Assembly (NCBI RefSeq): GCF_900115305.1
Contig: NZ_FOVW01000009.1
Coordinates: 98,157-162,156, forward strand
DNA length: 64,000 nucleotides
From: Algoriphagus ornithinivorans
Lineage (GTDB): Bacteria > Bacteroidota > Bacteroidia > Cytophagales > Cyclobacteriaceae
Direction: 5' to 3'
Positions within the stretch are counted from its first letter, which is position 1. Each line of letters begins with the position of its first letter. The translations under genes and the position numbers were made by a program. Under the pieces are notes generated by a model. It was given only the letters and a program-made list of their open reading frames with translations. It was not told the origin of the DNA and did no database searches. Positions 25,116 to 33,787 of this stretch are shown one piece after another.

Positions 25116-25556
25116 ATGAGATTTCTTTTATTATTCTTCCTTTTAATCCCTGTAGTAGGCTTTTCTCAAATCACAGACGAACAAAAAATAAATTCTGTCG
25201 CAATCAATCAAGTCATCAATGATTATAAAAAGGCAAGAGAAACTGGGGATTCGGTTTTATTAAAATCCATTTTCACAGAAGATATTGATCAATTGGTGTC
25301 CAGTGGTGAATGGCGCAATGGGGCAGCTGAAGCAATTTCAGGGATGGTAAAAAGTTCGGTGAATAACCCTGGATCTAGAGTTTTGAAAGTTGAAAAGATT
25401 AAGTTTTTGTCCAATGAGGTGGCTATGGTAGACGCGAGGTATCTAATAGATCAAGCGGACGGAACTCAAAGGAAGCTATGGAGCAGCTTTATATTGGTGA
25501 AGAAGAAGGGGAAATGGTTGATTTCAGCTATTAGAAATATGGACCCAAGGGATTGA
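25116..25556 (+). CDS. exported SnoaL/DUF4440-like (NTF2-fold) protein
   Basis: 146 residues. A short signal peptide ends near GFSQ (residue 17). The mature part follows the NTF2-like pattern of SgcJ/DUF4440 proteins: an initial helix INQVINDYKKARETGD, then SIFTEDIDQLVSSGEWRNG, and late strands with AMVDARYLIDQ and SFILVKKKGKWLISAIRN. The fold often binds small hydrophobic ligands, but this branch has no assigned function. It is likely periplasmic and stands alone between two terminated or spaced units. Confidence 0.72.
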   Translation: MRFLLLFFLLIPVVGFSQITDEQKINSVAINQVINDYKKARETGDSVLLKSIFTEDIDQLVSSGEWRNGAAEAISGMVKSSVNNPGSRVLKVEKIKFLSNEVAMVDARYLIDQADGTQRKLWSSFILVKKKGKWLISAIRNMDPRD

Positions 25557-25645
25557 TCTGAAATTTTCTTTCAAAAATTTTTCGAGATTTGATGTATCAC
25601 TTTTTTCAGATACTTCGTATTGAAGTTAGTTTTTAAGCACTATTT

Positions 25646-26029
25646 ATGAAAAGGTATATCGTCATTCTATCGGTTTTAATTTTATCCTCTTGCCAGCTTT
25701 TTGAATCTGAAAACAGAGTTTATACGCTGGAGGAATTGGAATTGCTTTATGCTGAAATCAAGCAGATGGCAGAATCCGAAACCTGCAACAATTCAAATGA
25801 CTGGGGGTATGTTGCCTTAGGGAGTAAACCCTGCGGTGGGCCATGGGAATATATTGCTTATTCCAAGAAAATCAACGTGGATGATTTTTTAAAGAAGGTC
25901 AAACAATACAATCAATTGCAGGCTGAAGACAACAAAAGGAATAATCGTTTTTCGGATTGCATGTATGTAGCTGAACCAAAGGGAGTACGTTGTGAAAATG
26001 GAAAACCTATTTTGATTTACCAGAACTAA
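25646..26029 (+). CDS. small lipoprotein with four cysteines, unknown
   Basis: 127 residues. A lipobox (LSSC, Cys16) is followed by an acidic helix and a region with four further cysteines (TCNNS, KPCGG, SDCMY, VRCEN) that could form two disulfides outside the inner membrane. The block WGYVALGSKPCGGPWEYIAYS looks family-specific, but I do not know a characterised member. Its stop overlaps the convergent DUF389 gene in the bases CTAA. No function assigned. Confidence 0.65.
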   Translation: MKRYIVILSVLILSSCQLFESENRVYTLEELELLYAEIKQMAESETCNNSNDWGYVALGSKPCGGPWEYIAYSKKINVDDFLKKVKQYNQLQAEDNKRNNRFSDCMYVAEPKGVRCENGKPILIYQN

Positions 26030-27906
26030 TCAAAAAGCTTAACCCCCAGAGTTAATTCCAATTGGATAGGCTGTTGGATTTTTTCCTCTATTTCTTCTTT
26101 GATCTCTTTAAAATCCTGATTGTTCAATTCATGGTCAGATAGAATAGTCACAGAAAGGCGTAAAGGGCTAAGGCCTATTACCTTTACATCTCTTAATAAA
26201 CCATGAGGTATTTCTTTTCCACTCAATTGTTGAATCAGTTGATTTTCCCGAACCATTTCTCTAAAGCTCAAGACTAATGGTGCCGTCACCAAAATTAAAA
26301 TCCCCACACTGATCAAAATTCCTTTCTTAGCTAGGCGGAATGGACTAAATCCAAGAAGCATAAATGTCAATGCTGCAGCCATTACTATCCCGGCTAAGTT
26401 CGTTCCGAGTAACAGGGATGCTCCCCAGAACACATTCCAGTTTCCCCATCCCAATCCTATTCCAGCCACGGCTAAAGGTGGAACTAATGCAACGGAAATT
26501 GCAACTCCTGCCAATGTTTTGGCTATTTCTTCTTTGGAGTGAGCATATGCTCCTGCTATCCCTGAAGCCACAGCAATCCCCAAGTCCAATAAATTAGGCC
26601 TAATTCGGGCTAATATCTCAGAATTCATGGTTTTGAGCGGAGTAAGCCAAGTGATAAATACAGCAAAAATGATCCCCAAAACCACTCCCCAAAATATGGT
26701 GATCAGGCTATTTTTGATGAGAATTTCATCTTGTCTCAAAGCGCCCATAGCCAAGGAAATAATGGGTCCCATCAAGGGTGCCAAGATCATAGCTCCGATT
26801 ACCACCGGACCTGAATTTCCGAAAAGTCCAAAAGTTGCGATCATGGTGGACAAGGCCATGAGAACCAGATAAGTGGAGGAGGTTTGAGAATTTTGTTTTA
26901 ATAAAGTGAATAGCTCCTTGAACTCTTCAGAAGTTGCGTGCCTCACCCAAGGAAGGTATCCTTTGGTGAGCTCCATCCTCAATTTTCCCATTGGTAAAGA
27001 AGAGACATTGAGCTCTTTCTTCTTATCCTCCTTTTCTTTAGTGGAATCGAAATCCGAGAATATTCTTGCTTTATTTTCGGAAATTCCCAATTCCAGTTTT
27101 CCGGATTTATTCTCTTGACCATCCGAAGCGAAAGTAAATTCCTCCTCACTTTCTATAGTCATCTTCTCAGTGGATATATAGCTCAAAAAGTCTGGGATTG
27201 CACTTCCTTTAATTGGGAAAAAGAGGTTTTGAAGACCAAAACGAATGATTGAAAAAAGGCTTTTGGGGGCCAAAATAATTACATGCATCAAGCCTTCATT
27301 CAATCCTGAATCTTTGATGACTCGTTTGAAAATCAGGTTGCTCTCACAATGCGAAACTGCCAAGATGCCCATGGCAGCAATCTCAATGGTTTTTTCTTCT
27401 TCTTTTCCGTAGGTGATTTTATAACTTTTCAATTTTACTCTTCTGAAAAGTTTTAGAAACCTTCGAAATCGTTCTTTTAGGTTTTGAAAAAAGTTATTTT
27501 CAAAAGAATCATACAAGATGCTAAGGGATTCTCCGATGACCAGGGAATTCATACACAACTCCCCATTGATTTCAAGTAAATCAAATACCTCTACTTCCTC
27601 TGCCTCAAGAAAGTGATTAAATGCTTTTTCTTTGGAAGATGCTACTCCCAAAGTTTTGGCGATTAGGATGAGTTCAGGGTGGGGGAGAAAAGCAATGGAT
27701 GGACTATTTTCGTTTGCCTCTTCAATAATCTTTTTGCTTTGCTCATCACTGACCCAAAACAAAATGTTATCCTTTGAAGAATAGTCTTGAAGATTAAATT
27801 GATCAAATGGAAGATTGGATTGAGGTTGAACTTCCAATTTCTCAAAAAAGGAATTTTGATCTTCCTCAGGAAGATTTTGATCAAAAACTAATACGAAATC
27901 CCGCAT
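26026..27906 (-). CDS. DUF389 (TIGR00341-like) membrane protein with lipid-kinase-like N-terminal domain
   Basis: 626 residues. The C-terminal half (about 330-560) is the DUF389 membrane domain, with several helices and the conserved APLMGPIISLAMG and SGIAGAYA blocks. The N-terminal half has no membrane helix. Residues about 65-235 resemble the diacylglycerol-kinase/YegS fold: IAFLPHPELILIAKTLGV sits where that family has GxLPLGTgNDfaR.LGI, LLEINGELCMNSLVIG where it has VNGxyFlN..s.G, and LNEGLMHVIIL where it has DDGLLdVvvv. The nucleotide-binding GTGND is replaced by HPELI, so it is probably catalytically dead and could act as a sensor. The role is unknown. It overlaps the convergent lipoprotein by 4 nt. 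Confidence 0.8.
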   Translation of the reverse strand: MRDFVLVFDQNLPEEDQNSFFEKLEVQPQSNLPFDQFNLQDYSSKDNILFWVSDEQSKKIIEEANENSPSIAFLPHPELILIAKTLGVASSKEKAFNHFLEAEEVEVFDLLEINGELCMNSLVIGESLSILYDSFENNFFQNLKERFRRFLKLFRRVKLKSYKITYGKEEEKTIEIAAMGILAVSHCESNLIFKRVIKDSGLNEGLMHVIILAPKSLFSIIRFGLQNLFFPIKGSAIPDFLSYISTEKMTIESEEEFTFASDGQENKSGKLELGISENKARIFSDFDSTKEKEDKKKELNVSSLPMGKLRMELTKGYLPWVRHATSEEFKELFTLLKQNSQTSSTYLVLMALSTMIATFGLFGNSGPVVIGAMILAPLMGPIISLAMGALRQDEILIKNSLITIFWGVVLGIIFAVFITWLTPLKTMNSEILARIRPNLLDLGIAVASGIAGAYAHSKEEIAKTLAGVAISVALVPPLAVAGIGLGWGNWNVFWGASLLLGTNLAGIVMAAALTFMLLGFSPFRLAKKGILISVGILILVTAPLVLSFREMVRENQLIQQLSGKEIPHGLLRDVKVIGLSPLRLSVTILSDHELNNQDFKEIKEEIEEKIQQPIQLELTLGVKLFD

Positions 27907-27959
27907 ACTTAAAAATAGCTATTGTTTAGCTGAATACTAGTAGATACTCTAAAAAACAA

Positions 27960-27979
27960 CAGCCCTCCGAGGAGGGCTG
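27960..27979 (-). terminator. terminator of the methylmalonyl-CoA mutase operon
   Basis: CAGCCCTCC (27960-27968), GA, GGAGGGCTG (27971-27979). On the minus strand it is followed by a T-rich run, directly after the large-subunit gene. Confidence 0.87.
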
Positions 27980-27983
27980 CTTA

Positions 27984-30098
27984 TTATTCTTCCAGAAGTT
28001 TTTCGAGAATTTTTGTCGCAGCTTCAGAAAGCACTGTTCCCGGGCCAAAAACTGCCGAAACCCCCTTGTCAAAAAGAAATTGATAATCTTTGGCAGGAAT
28101 TACCCCTCCGGCTACCACCATAATATCCGGTCTGCCAAGTTTTTTCAATGCCTCTATCAATTGGGGAATCAGAGTCTTATGTCCTGCGGCCAGAGAAGAA
28201 GCACCTACAATATGCACATCATTTTCTATGGCTTGTTCCGCAACTTCCTCTGGTGTTTGAAATAATGGTCCTATGTCGACGTCAAACCCCAAATCGGCGA
28301 AGCCTGTTGCGATGACTTTCGCACCTCTATCATGTCCATCCTGCCCCATTTTGGCTACCATGATTCTTGGTCGCCTTCCTTCCAGTTCGGCGAACTGATC
28401 AGAAAGGGCAATTGCTTTTTTAAACGATTCCTGATTTTTCACTTCTGCTGCATAAACACCGGTGATAGATTTGGTTTGGGCCTGATGCCTTCCGAATATT
28501 TTCTCCATAGCCATGGAAATTTCCCCTAAAGTCGCTCTTTTTCTCGCTGCATCCACTGCTAGTGCCAAGAGATTTCCGTTTCCACTTTGCGCAGCTTCCG
28601 TGATAGCCTCTAATGCACTTTCGACTTCAGATTCGTTTCGTTTGGACTTAATCTGATTGATTCGTTGAATTTGAGATTCTCTTACAGATTGATTGTCTAC
28701 TTCCAATAGCTCAATCTCAGATTTTTCATCAACCTGATATCTATTTACTCCAACAATGATGTCTTTTCCACTATCTATTCTCGCTTGTTTTTTTGCGGCA
28801 GCTTCTTCTATTCTAAGTTTTGGTAACCCTGCTTCTATAGCTTTTGCCATACCACCTAAGCCTTCTACCTCTTCGATCAGCGTCCAGGCTCTTTCCACCA
28901 GTTGATCAGTCAGATATTCTACATAATAGGAGCCACCCCAAGGGTCAACCACATCTGTGATTCCTGTTTCTTCCTGCAAAACCAACTGAGTGTTTCTGGC
29001 AATTCTTGCTGAGAAATCAGTGGGTAAGGCAATGGCTTCATCCAGCGAGTTGGTGTGTAAAGATTGAGTATGCCCCATAGCTGCACCCAAGGCTTCCACT
29101 GCTGTTCTTGTTACATTATTGAAAGGATCTTGCTCTGTCAAGGACCATCCGGATGTTTGACAGTGTGTTCTAAGAGCTAATGATTTTTCATTTTTGGGAT
29201 TAAACTGCTGGACAATTTTAGCCCAGAGTAACCTGCCTGCTCTCATTTTGGCGATTTCCATGAAATAATTCATTCCGATTGCCCAGAAAAATGAAAGCCT
29301 TGGTGCGAAATCGTCAATGTCCAAACCTGCCTTTACTCCGGTTCGCAGGTATTCCAGTCCATCTGCCAAAGTGTAGGCCAGTTCCAAATCGGCAGTTGCG
29401 CCAGCCTCCTGCATGTGATAACCTGAGATTGAAATGGAGTTGAATCGAGGCATTTTTTGAGAGGTAAACTCAAAAATATCCGCGATGATTTTCATGCTAG
29501 GCTGGGGAGGGTAGATATAGGTGTTTCTCACCATGAACTCTTTCAAAATATCATTTTGAATGGTTCCGCTTAATTTTTCAGGAGAGACGCCTTGTTCTTC
29601 AGCGGCGACAATGTAAAATGCCATGATAGGAACCACAGCACCATTCATTGTCATGGAAACTGACATTTGATCCAATGGGATTTGATCAAATAGGATTTTC
29701 ATATCCTCGACAGAGTCAATGGCAACTCCAGCTTTTCCAACGTCTCCAACTACTCTGGAGTGGTCAGAATCATAACCTCTATGAGTAGCCAAATCAAAGG
29801 CCACCGACAGTCCTTTTTGCCCAGCCGCTAAATTTCTTCTATAAAAAGCATTGGATTCTTCTGCTGTTGAGAATCCGGCATATTGTCTAATAGTCCAAGG
29901 ACGCATCACATACATTGTACTGTAAGGTCCCCTGAGATAAGGCGGGATTCCAGCTACAAAGTCCACATGAGCCAATTTAAGAGTAGCCGGATCGAATGTA
30001 GGTGGTACCTGAATTTGTTCAGGAGAATCCCATAAACTCTCAAGAGAGGTGTCATTACCTATAGATGGATTTTTCCAAGAGTTAAAATCTGGTCTCAT
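27984..30098 (-). CDS. mutB: methylmalonyl-CoA mutase large (catalytic) subunit
   Basis: 704 residues. An N-terminal TIM-barrel substrate domain carries [21 protein letters not shown] and [15 protein letters not shown]; the C-terminal B12-binding domain carries DGHDRG (about 587-592), whose His supplies the lower cobalt ligand, then [12 protein letters not shown] and VVAGGVIP. It rearranges methylmalonyl-CoA to succinyl-CoA with adenosylcobalamin in the cytoplasm. It overlaps the small subunit by 4 nt. MeaB, B12 uptake and sucD in the same window support a working pathway. Confidence 0.97.
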   Translation of the reverse strand: MRPDFNSWKNPSIGNDTSLESLWDSPEQIQVPPTFDPATLKLAHVDFVAGIPPYLRGPYSTMYVMRPWTIRQYAGFSTAEESNAFYRRNLAAGQKGLSVAFDLATHRGYDSDHSRVVGDVGKAGVAIDSVEDMKILFDQIPLDQMSVSMTMNGAVVPIMAFYIVAAEEQGVSPEKLSGTIQNDILKEFMVRNTYIYPPQPSMKIIADIFEFTSQKMPRFNSISISGYHMQEAGATADLELAYTLADGLEYLRTGVKAGLDIDDFAPRLSFFWAIGMNYFMEIAKMRAGRLLWAKIVQQFNPKNEKSLALRTHCQTSGWSLTEQDPFNNVTRTAVEALGAAMGHTQSLHTNSLDEAIALPTDFSARIARNTQLVLQEETGITDVVDPWGGSYYVEYLTDQLVERAWTLIEEVEGLGGMAKAIEAGLPKLRIEEAAAKKQARIDSGKDIIVGVNRYQVDEKSEIELLEVDNQSVRESQIQRINQIKSKRNESEVESALEAITEAAQSGNGNLLALAVDAARKRATLGEISMAMEKIFGRHQAQTKSITGVYAAEVKNQESFKKAIALSDQFAELEGRRPRIMVAKMGQDGHDRGAKVIATGFADLGFDVDIGPLFQTPEEVAEQAIENDVHIVGASSLAAGHKTLIPQLIEALKKLGRPDIMVVAGGVIPAKDYQFLFDKGVSAVFGPGTVLSEAATKILEKLLEE

Positions 30099-31495
30099 GA
30101 GTGATTTTGGGTTTCTAATAAAGCAGTTGCTCTTGTTTCAATTAATTCACTTTCCTCTTCTGAAAAATCCTTTGCAGGAAGATTATCGATGAGTTTTCCC
30201 TGAGCTTTGAATTTATTGGCTCCGATTTTAGAAATCTCTGAATTGCTAACAGCTTCCTGAGTTTTCAGTCGCTGAGCTCGAATTTGTTGGTGGATCTGTC
30301 TTTCTTGAAAAGCTTTCTCCCAACCGCCTTCATTTTCTATTTCAGCTATCCTGTTTTGAACAGCATCTTCAATTTGCTTCTGAAGTTTTTCCAAGTAGTA
30401 AGAACCAGCTGATGGGTCCATTACTTTATCTAAATAACTTTCCTCTTTCAAAATCGAAGAGATGTTTCTAGCAACCCTTTTTTCCAAGTTACTTGCATCT
30501 CTTCCTTGGATGGGTCTGACCCAAATACAATTGCAGCCGCCCAATATCCCTGAAATTGCTTCATAGCTGTCTCTGATTAGGTTGGTATTTTTATCAATCA
30601 GGGATTTACTCCAAGTGGAAGTGGATACTAAAAGCTGAAGATTCGATGGGTTTGACTCGATCTCAAATTTCGCCCCAATCATCGCCCAAATCTTTCTTAA
30701 GGCTTTCAATTTGGCGATTTCAGGAAAATGGTCTCCGGCTACTGTGGAGTGAATTCCAATTCTTGAAAAGACATCTTGAAGAGTACTTTTCTCATCTGAA
30801 ATAGAGCTCATGAATTCAATCAATTCGCCAAAACCATAGCTTAGTTCCTGAATTCCTGTTCCACCGCTATTTCTATATCTGGCAAAATTCAGAACTAGTG
30901 GAGAAAAGTTAGGGTAGCTTTTCCAATTGTTAAACTCAGAATCGAAATACTTTACTGACTCTGATAACCTAATTTTTGATCCAAATACTTCATCAAATGG
31001 AGAGTTCAAAAAACCTCCCTGGAGCTCGGTTGCTGCAAGCTCTATAGTTGAAATGTATTCAAAAAAGGTCTTCCTTACCTCTCGCGGATTTTTTTCAGGA
31101 AGAATATAAAGGCTGATATATGGAAGCAGAATATCCTTTAATATTTTCTCCCAGTCCTCATTTCCTGATGCATGGATAATTAAGGCATCGGCTCCATTCT
31201 GAAGTACTTCTAATATTTCTTTATTGGCAATGCTGGAATCTGAAGGATAAATGGAAACGGCATTAAACCACAGCCTCGGACTTAATCCGGGGATCTGAGA
31301 CGGAGGGTGGAAAGTCATCGGTTGAGGATTAGAATCCAAATCCTCGGAATGATAAATAGGTTGCTGGGAGATTTCTCCCCAAACCTTTTTTACCAGGGTT
31401 TTTTCAAAATCTTTTCCTTTTAGATCCTGATGGATTTGTTCTAGCCAATCATTTTTACTTTTGACTGGAAATGGATAAAAATCAGGGCGTATCAT
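30095..31495 (-). CDS. mutA: methylmalonyl-CoA mutase small subunit, short form
   Basis: 466 residues from ATG 31495. It aligns with the barrel domain of the small, non-catalytic mutase subunit: [25 protein letters not shown] at the start, [23 protein letters not shown] in the middle, and [14 protein letters not shown] towards the end. Classical small subunits have about 610-640 residues, with a degenerate B12-binding domain at the C-terminus; here the frame stops after the barrel and linker, so that domain is absent. The frame is open 18 codons further upstream, but those residues do not look like the family N-terminus. It is translationally coupled to mutB. Confidence 0.9.
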   Translation of the reverse strand: MIRPDFYPFPVKSKNDWLEQIHQDLKGKDFEKTLVKKVWGEISQQPIYHSEDLDSNPQPMTFHPPSQIPGLSPRLWFNAVSIYPSDSSIANKEILEVLQNGADALIIHASGNEDWEKILKDILLPYISLYILPEKNPREVRKTFFEYISTIELAATELQGGFLNSPFDEVFGSKIRLSESVKYFDSEFNNWKSYPNFSPLVLNFARYRNSGGTGIQELSYGFGELIEFMSSISDEKSTLQDVFSRIGIHSTVAGDHFPEIAKLKALRKIWAMIGAKFEIESNPSNLQLLVSTSTWSKSLIDKNTNLIRDSYEAISGILGGCNCIWVRPIQGRDASNLEKRVARNISSILKEESYLDKVMDPSAGSYYLEKLQKQIEDAVQNRIAEIENEGGWEKAFQERQIHQQIRAQRLKTQEAVSNSEISKIGANKFKAQGKLIDNLPAKDFSEEESELIETRATALLETQNHS

Positions 31496-31856
31496 ATTTG
31501 GGTTTTGTATTGTAATGAGAAAGGCCTTTGCCTTCATCTTGGTCTCCAAAAATAATTAAATGTGAGGGTAAACCCTAAAACCATAAAATAGATTGACTAT
31601 CTAAATATAAGTTGTTGAATATCAGAGAAACTTTTGAGTAAATATGGCTTTTAGAAGCAAGTCATTGGCTTTTTCACTAGTAAAAGTTCAATTAGATAAT
31701 TTTAGGTGAAGTCAAAAAATATTCGAAATAACTTTACTATGCCTAAAATTTAACTTTTTCAACCTAAAATGGATTTTTTATTTAAATGATTTTTGTACAA
31801 ATTTGACACCCTTGTACGAATCCGTCCGGGTCATTGTTTTTTAGAAACCTTCTCAA
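31496..31856. other. divergent intergenic region upstream of dnaA and mutA
   Basis: Holds the start regions of dnaA (plus) and the mutase operon (minus). TTTGTACAAA (31792-31801) is a perfect 10-bp palindrome 55 nt before dnaA, with a second TTGTAC at 31813-31818. No cluster of TTATNCACA DnaA boxes was seen, so I do not call an origin. No other gene is evident. Confidence 0.45.
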
Positions 31857-33287
31857 ATGAGTTCAGAAGCTAGCGCAGTTTGGAATGAATGTTTACGTGT
31901 CATAGAACAACACGTGAATGAGCAGAGCTTTTCAACTTGGTTTAAACCGATCAATCCGGTTAAACTAGAAGGGACGAGTCTGACCATTCAGGTCCCCAGT
32001 CAATTCTTTTACGAATGGTTGGAAGATAATTACATTCAAGAATTAAAGCTTGCTATCAAAACCGTCTTAGGTCAGGGAGGTAGATTGGAATATGCGGTAG
32101 TAGTTGATCGTGGAAATTCTTCCAATCAGCCCTATGTAGTTTCATATCCTCAAGGAAATCACGGGAATAAAAAACAGGGTAATCAAGCTAACTCTGCCAC
32201 GGAGCAAAAAGTGACGCCTTTCGAGATGCAATCTTTGGGTGCCGAAGCTTTGACTCAAAGCAACCTGAATCCAAATTACACCTTCAATACTTATATAGAA
32301 GGCGATTGTAATAGATTGGCTAGATCTGCAGGATTTGCAGTAGCGACAAAACCGGGGATCACCTCTTTCAATCCGCTCATGGTATATGGAGGAGTTGGAT
32401 TGGGTAAAACGCACTTAGTACAAGCTATTGGGAACGAAATAAAAAACGGTCCTGAGGATAAGTTTGTCCTTTATGTTTCCTCCGAGAAATTCGTGAATCA
32501 ATTCATGGATTCCATCAAAGACGGGAATGTGAAAAGCTTCACCAACTTCTACATGCAGGTAGATGTGCTGATCATTGATGATATTCAGTTTTTGGCTGGA
32601 AAGGATAGAACGCAGGAAATGTTCTTCCACATTTTTAATCACCTGCATCAAAGTAAGAAGCAAATTATCATGACTTCCGATTGTCCTCCAAGAGATTTGA
32701 AGGGACTGGAAGAGCGATTGCTTTCGAGATTTAAGTGGGGCTTAACTGCAGATCTGCAGATGCCTGATTTCGAAACGAGAGTTGCGATTATCAGAAGAAA
32801 AATGCAGTCAGAGGGAATTTTCATCCCGGATGATGTAGTGGAATATCTGGCTTATACGGTAGATACCAATGTTAGAGAGCTGGAAGGAATTCTAATTTCA
32901 CTAATTGCACATGCTTCTTTGAATAGAGTAGAAATCAATCTTCAGTTGGCTAAAACCGTGATGAAAAATATCATCAAGGATATAGAAACTGAAGTTGGGA
33001 TAGATTTTATTCAAAAAACTGTCTCTGAGTATTACAGCATCAATCAAGATGACTTAAAGGCCAAAACCAGGAAAAAAGAAATTGTTGTAGCGAGACAGGT
33101 TGCGATGTATTTTTCAAAGGAGTTTACCAACCATTCTTTAAAGTCCATAGGCTATCATTTTGGAGGTAGGGACCACTCTACAGTTATTCATGCTGTTCAG
33201 ACAGTAAATGATATGATTGAAACGGACAGTACTTTTAGAAATGCTGTCAATGAGCTCAAGAAAAAATTCAAAATGCGCTCTTACTAA
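31857..33287 (+). CDS. dnaA: chromosomal replication initiator DnaA
   Basis: 476 residues with the full DnaA layout. Domain I (VWNECLRVIEQHVNEQSFSTWF) is followed by a Gln/Asn-rich linker (about 95-135) and the AAA+ domain with Walker A GGVGLGKT (about 178-185), Walker B VLIIDDIQFLAG and the arginine-finger region. The C-terminal domain IV carries the DNA-binding signature GGRDHSTVIHAV. It opens the replication origin and binds DnaA boxes. The start ATG follows a long AT-rich leader. It is not flanked by dnaN or recF, as is usual in Bacteroidota. Confidence 0.98.
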   Translation: MSSEASAVWNECLRVIEQHVNEQSFSTWFKPINPVKLEGTSLTIQVPSQFFYEWLEDNYIQELKLAIKTVLGQGGRLEYAVVVDRGNSSNQPYVVSYPQGNHGNKKQGNQANSATEQKVTPFEMQSLGAEALTQSNLNPNYTFNTYIEGDCNRLARSAGFAVATKPGITSFNPLMVYGGVGLGKTHLVQAIGNEIKNGPEDKFVLYVSSEKFVNQFMDSIKDGNVKSFTNFYMQVDVLIIDDIQFLAGKDRTQEMFFHIFNHLHQSKKQIIMTSDCPPRDLKGLEERLLSRFKWGLTADLQMPDFETRVAIIRRKMQSEGIFIPDDVVEYLAYTVDTNVRELEGILISLIAHASLNRVEINLQLAKTVMKNIIKDIETEVGIDFIQKTVSEYYSINQDDLKAKTRKKEIVVARQVAMYFSKEFTNHSLKSIGYHFGGRDHSTVIHAVQTVNDMIETDSTFRNAVNELKKKFKMRSY

Positions 33288-33290
33288 GGT

Positions 33291-33704
33291 TTAGTTTAGA
33301 ATCTTATCGATAGTTTCCTCAAATTTCCCTAAAGCTGGAATATACCTTTTCTGAATGTTCTCCAAGAATTTACCTTGAGTGTCTATTGGATAAACTGGAT
33401 TGTATTGAATTCGGTCTATGACCATGTCCAGCCAAACTTTTCCATCATCAATCAAATCTGCATGAAATGCTTCAATAGTAGCATCTCTTGAACCTGAAAA
33501 AGGTCCTTTTCCCTGCTTCTCAAAATATTTCTGAATCACCTTCAAAGCCAATTCATGAGTTACCTCAAAACTCATGATCAATTCTCTGGACTGAGAGTCT
33601 GTGAGTTTGGCAAAATCAGCCCTGTGGGCAAAATTATTCAAATCTTCTAAGGCTGCTTGATATTCTTTGAAGCAATCTTCGCAGGATTGAGGGAGAGATT
33701 TCAT
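33291..33704 (-). CDS. HI0074-like nucleotidyltransferase substrate-binding protein, orphan
   Basis: 137 residues, all helical, similar to the HI0074 (HEPN-like) partner of minimal nucleotidyltransferases. Family blocks are MSFEVTHELALKVIQKYFEKQG, SRDATIEAFHADLIDDGKVWLDM and ENIQKRYIPAL. In typical members the segment after WLDM..DR reads like RNxTSH (R-x4-H). Here it is DRIQYNPVY, with no histidine, so the ribonuclease-type motif is lost. No nucleotidyltransferase gene lies next to it. It may be a remnant of an MNT/HEPN toxin-antitoxin pair or a recruited housekeeping protein. It ends 4 bp after dnaA, convergently. Confidence 0.75.
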   Translation of the reverse strand: MKSLPQSCEDCFKEYQAALEDLNNFAHRADFAKLTDSQSRELIMSFEVTHELALKVIQKYFEKQGKGPFSGSRDATIEAFHADLIDDGKVWLDMVIDRIQYNPVYPIDTQGKFLENIQKRYIPALGKFEETIDKILN

Positions 33705-33755
33705 AAGTCTTAAGCTTTCTTCAAGATAAAAATTTAATCTGAAAAGGCAGAAAAA

Positions 33756-33782
33756 ATTCAGGAGGGTATTTCCCTCCTGAAT
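33756..33782 (-). terminator. terminator of the degQ-like gene
   Basis: ATTCAGGAGGG (33756-33766), a TATTT loop and CCCTCCTGAAT (33772-33782). On the minus strand a run of T follows. Confidence 0.87.
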
Positions 33783-33787
33783 TGAAA

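Noticed and set aside
31496..31856. Possible replication origin next to dnaA
   Set aside because: No cluster of DnaA boxes or AT-rich repeat array was seen; in Bacteroidota dnaA is often not at the origin. A GC-skew plot of the full genome would decide.
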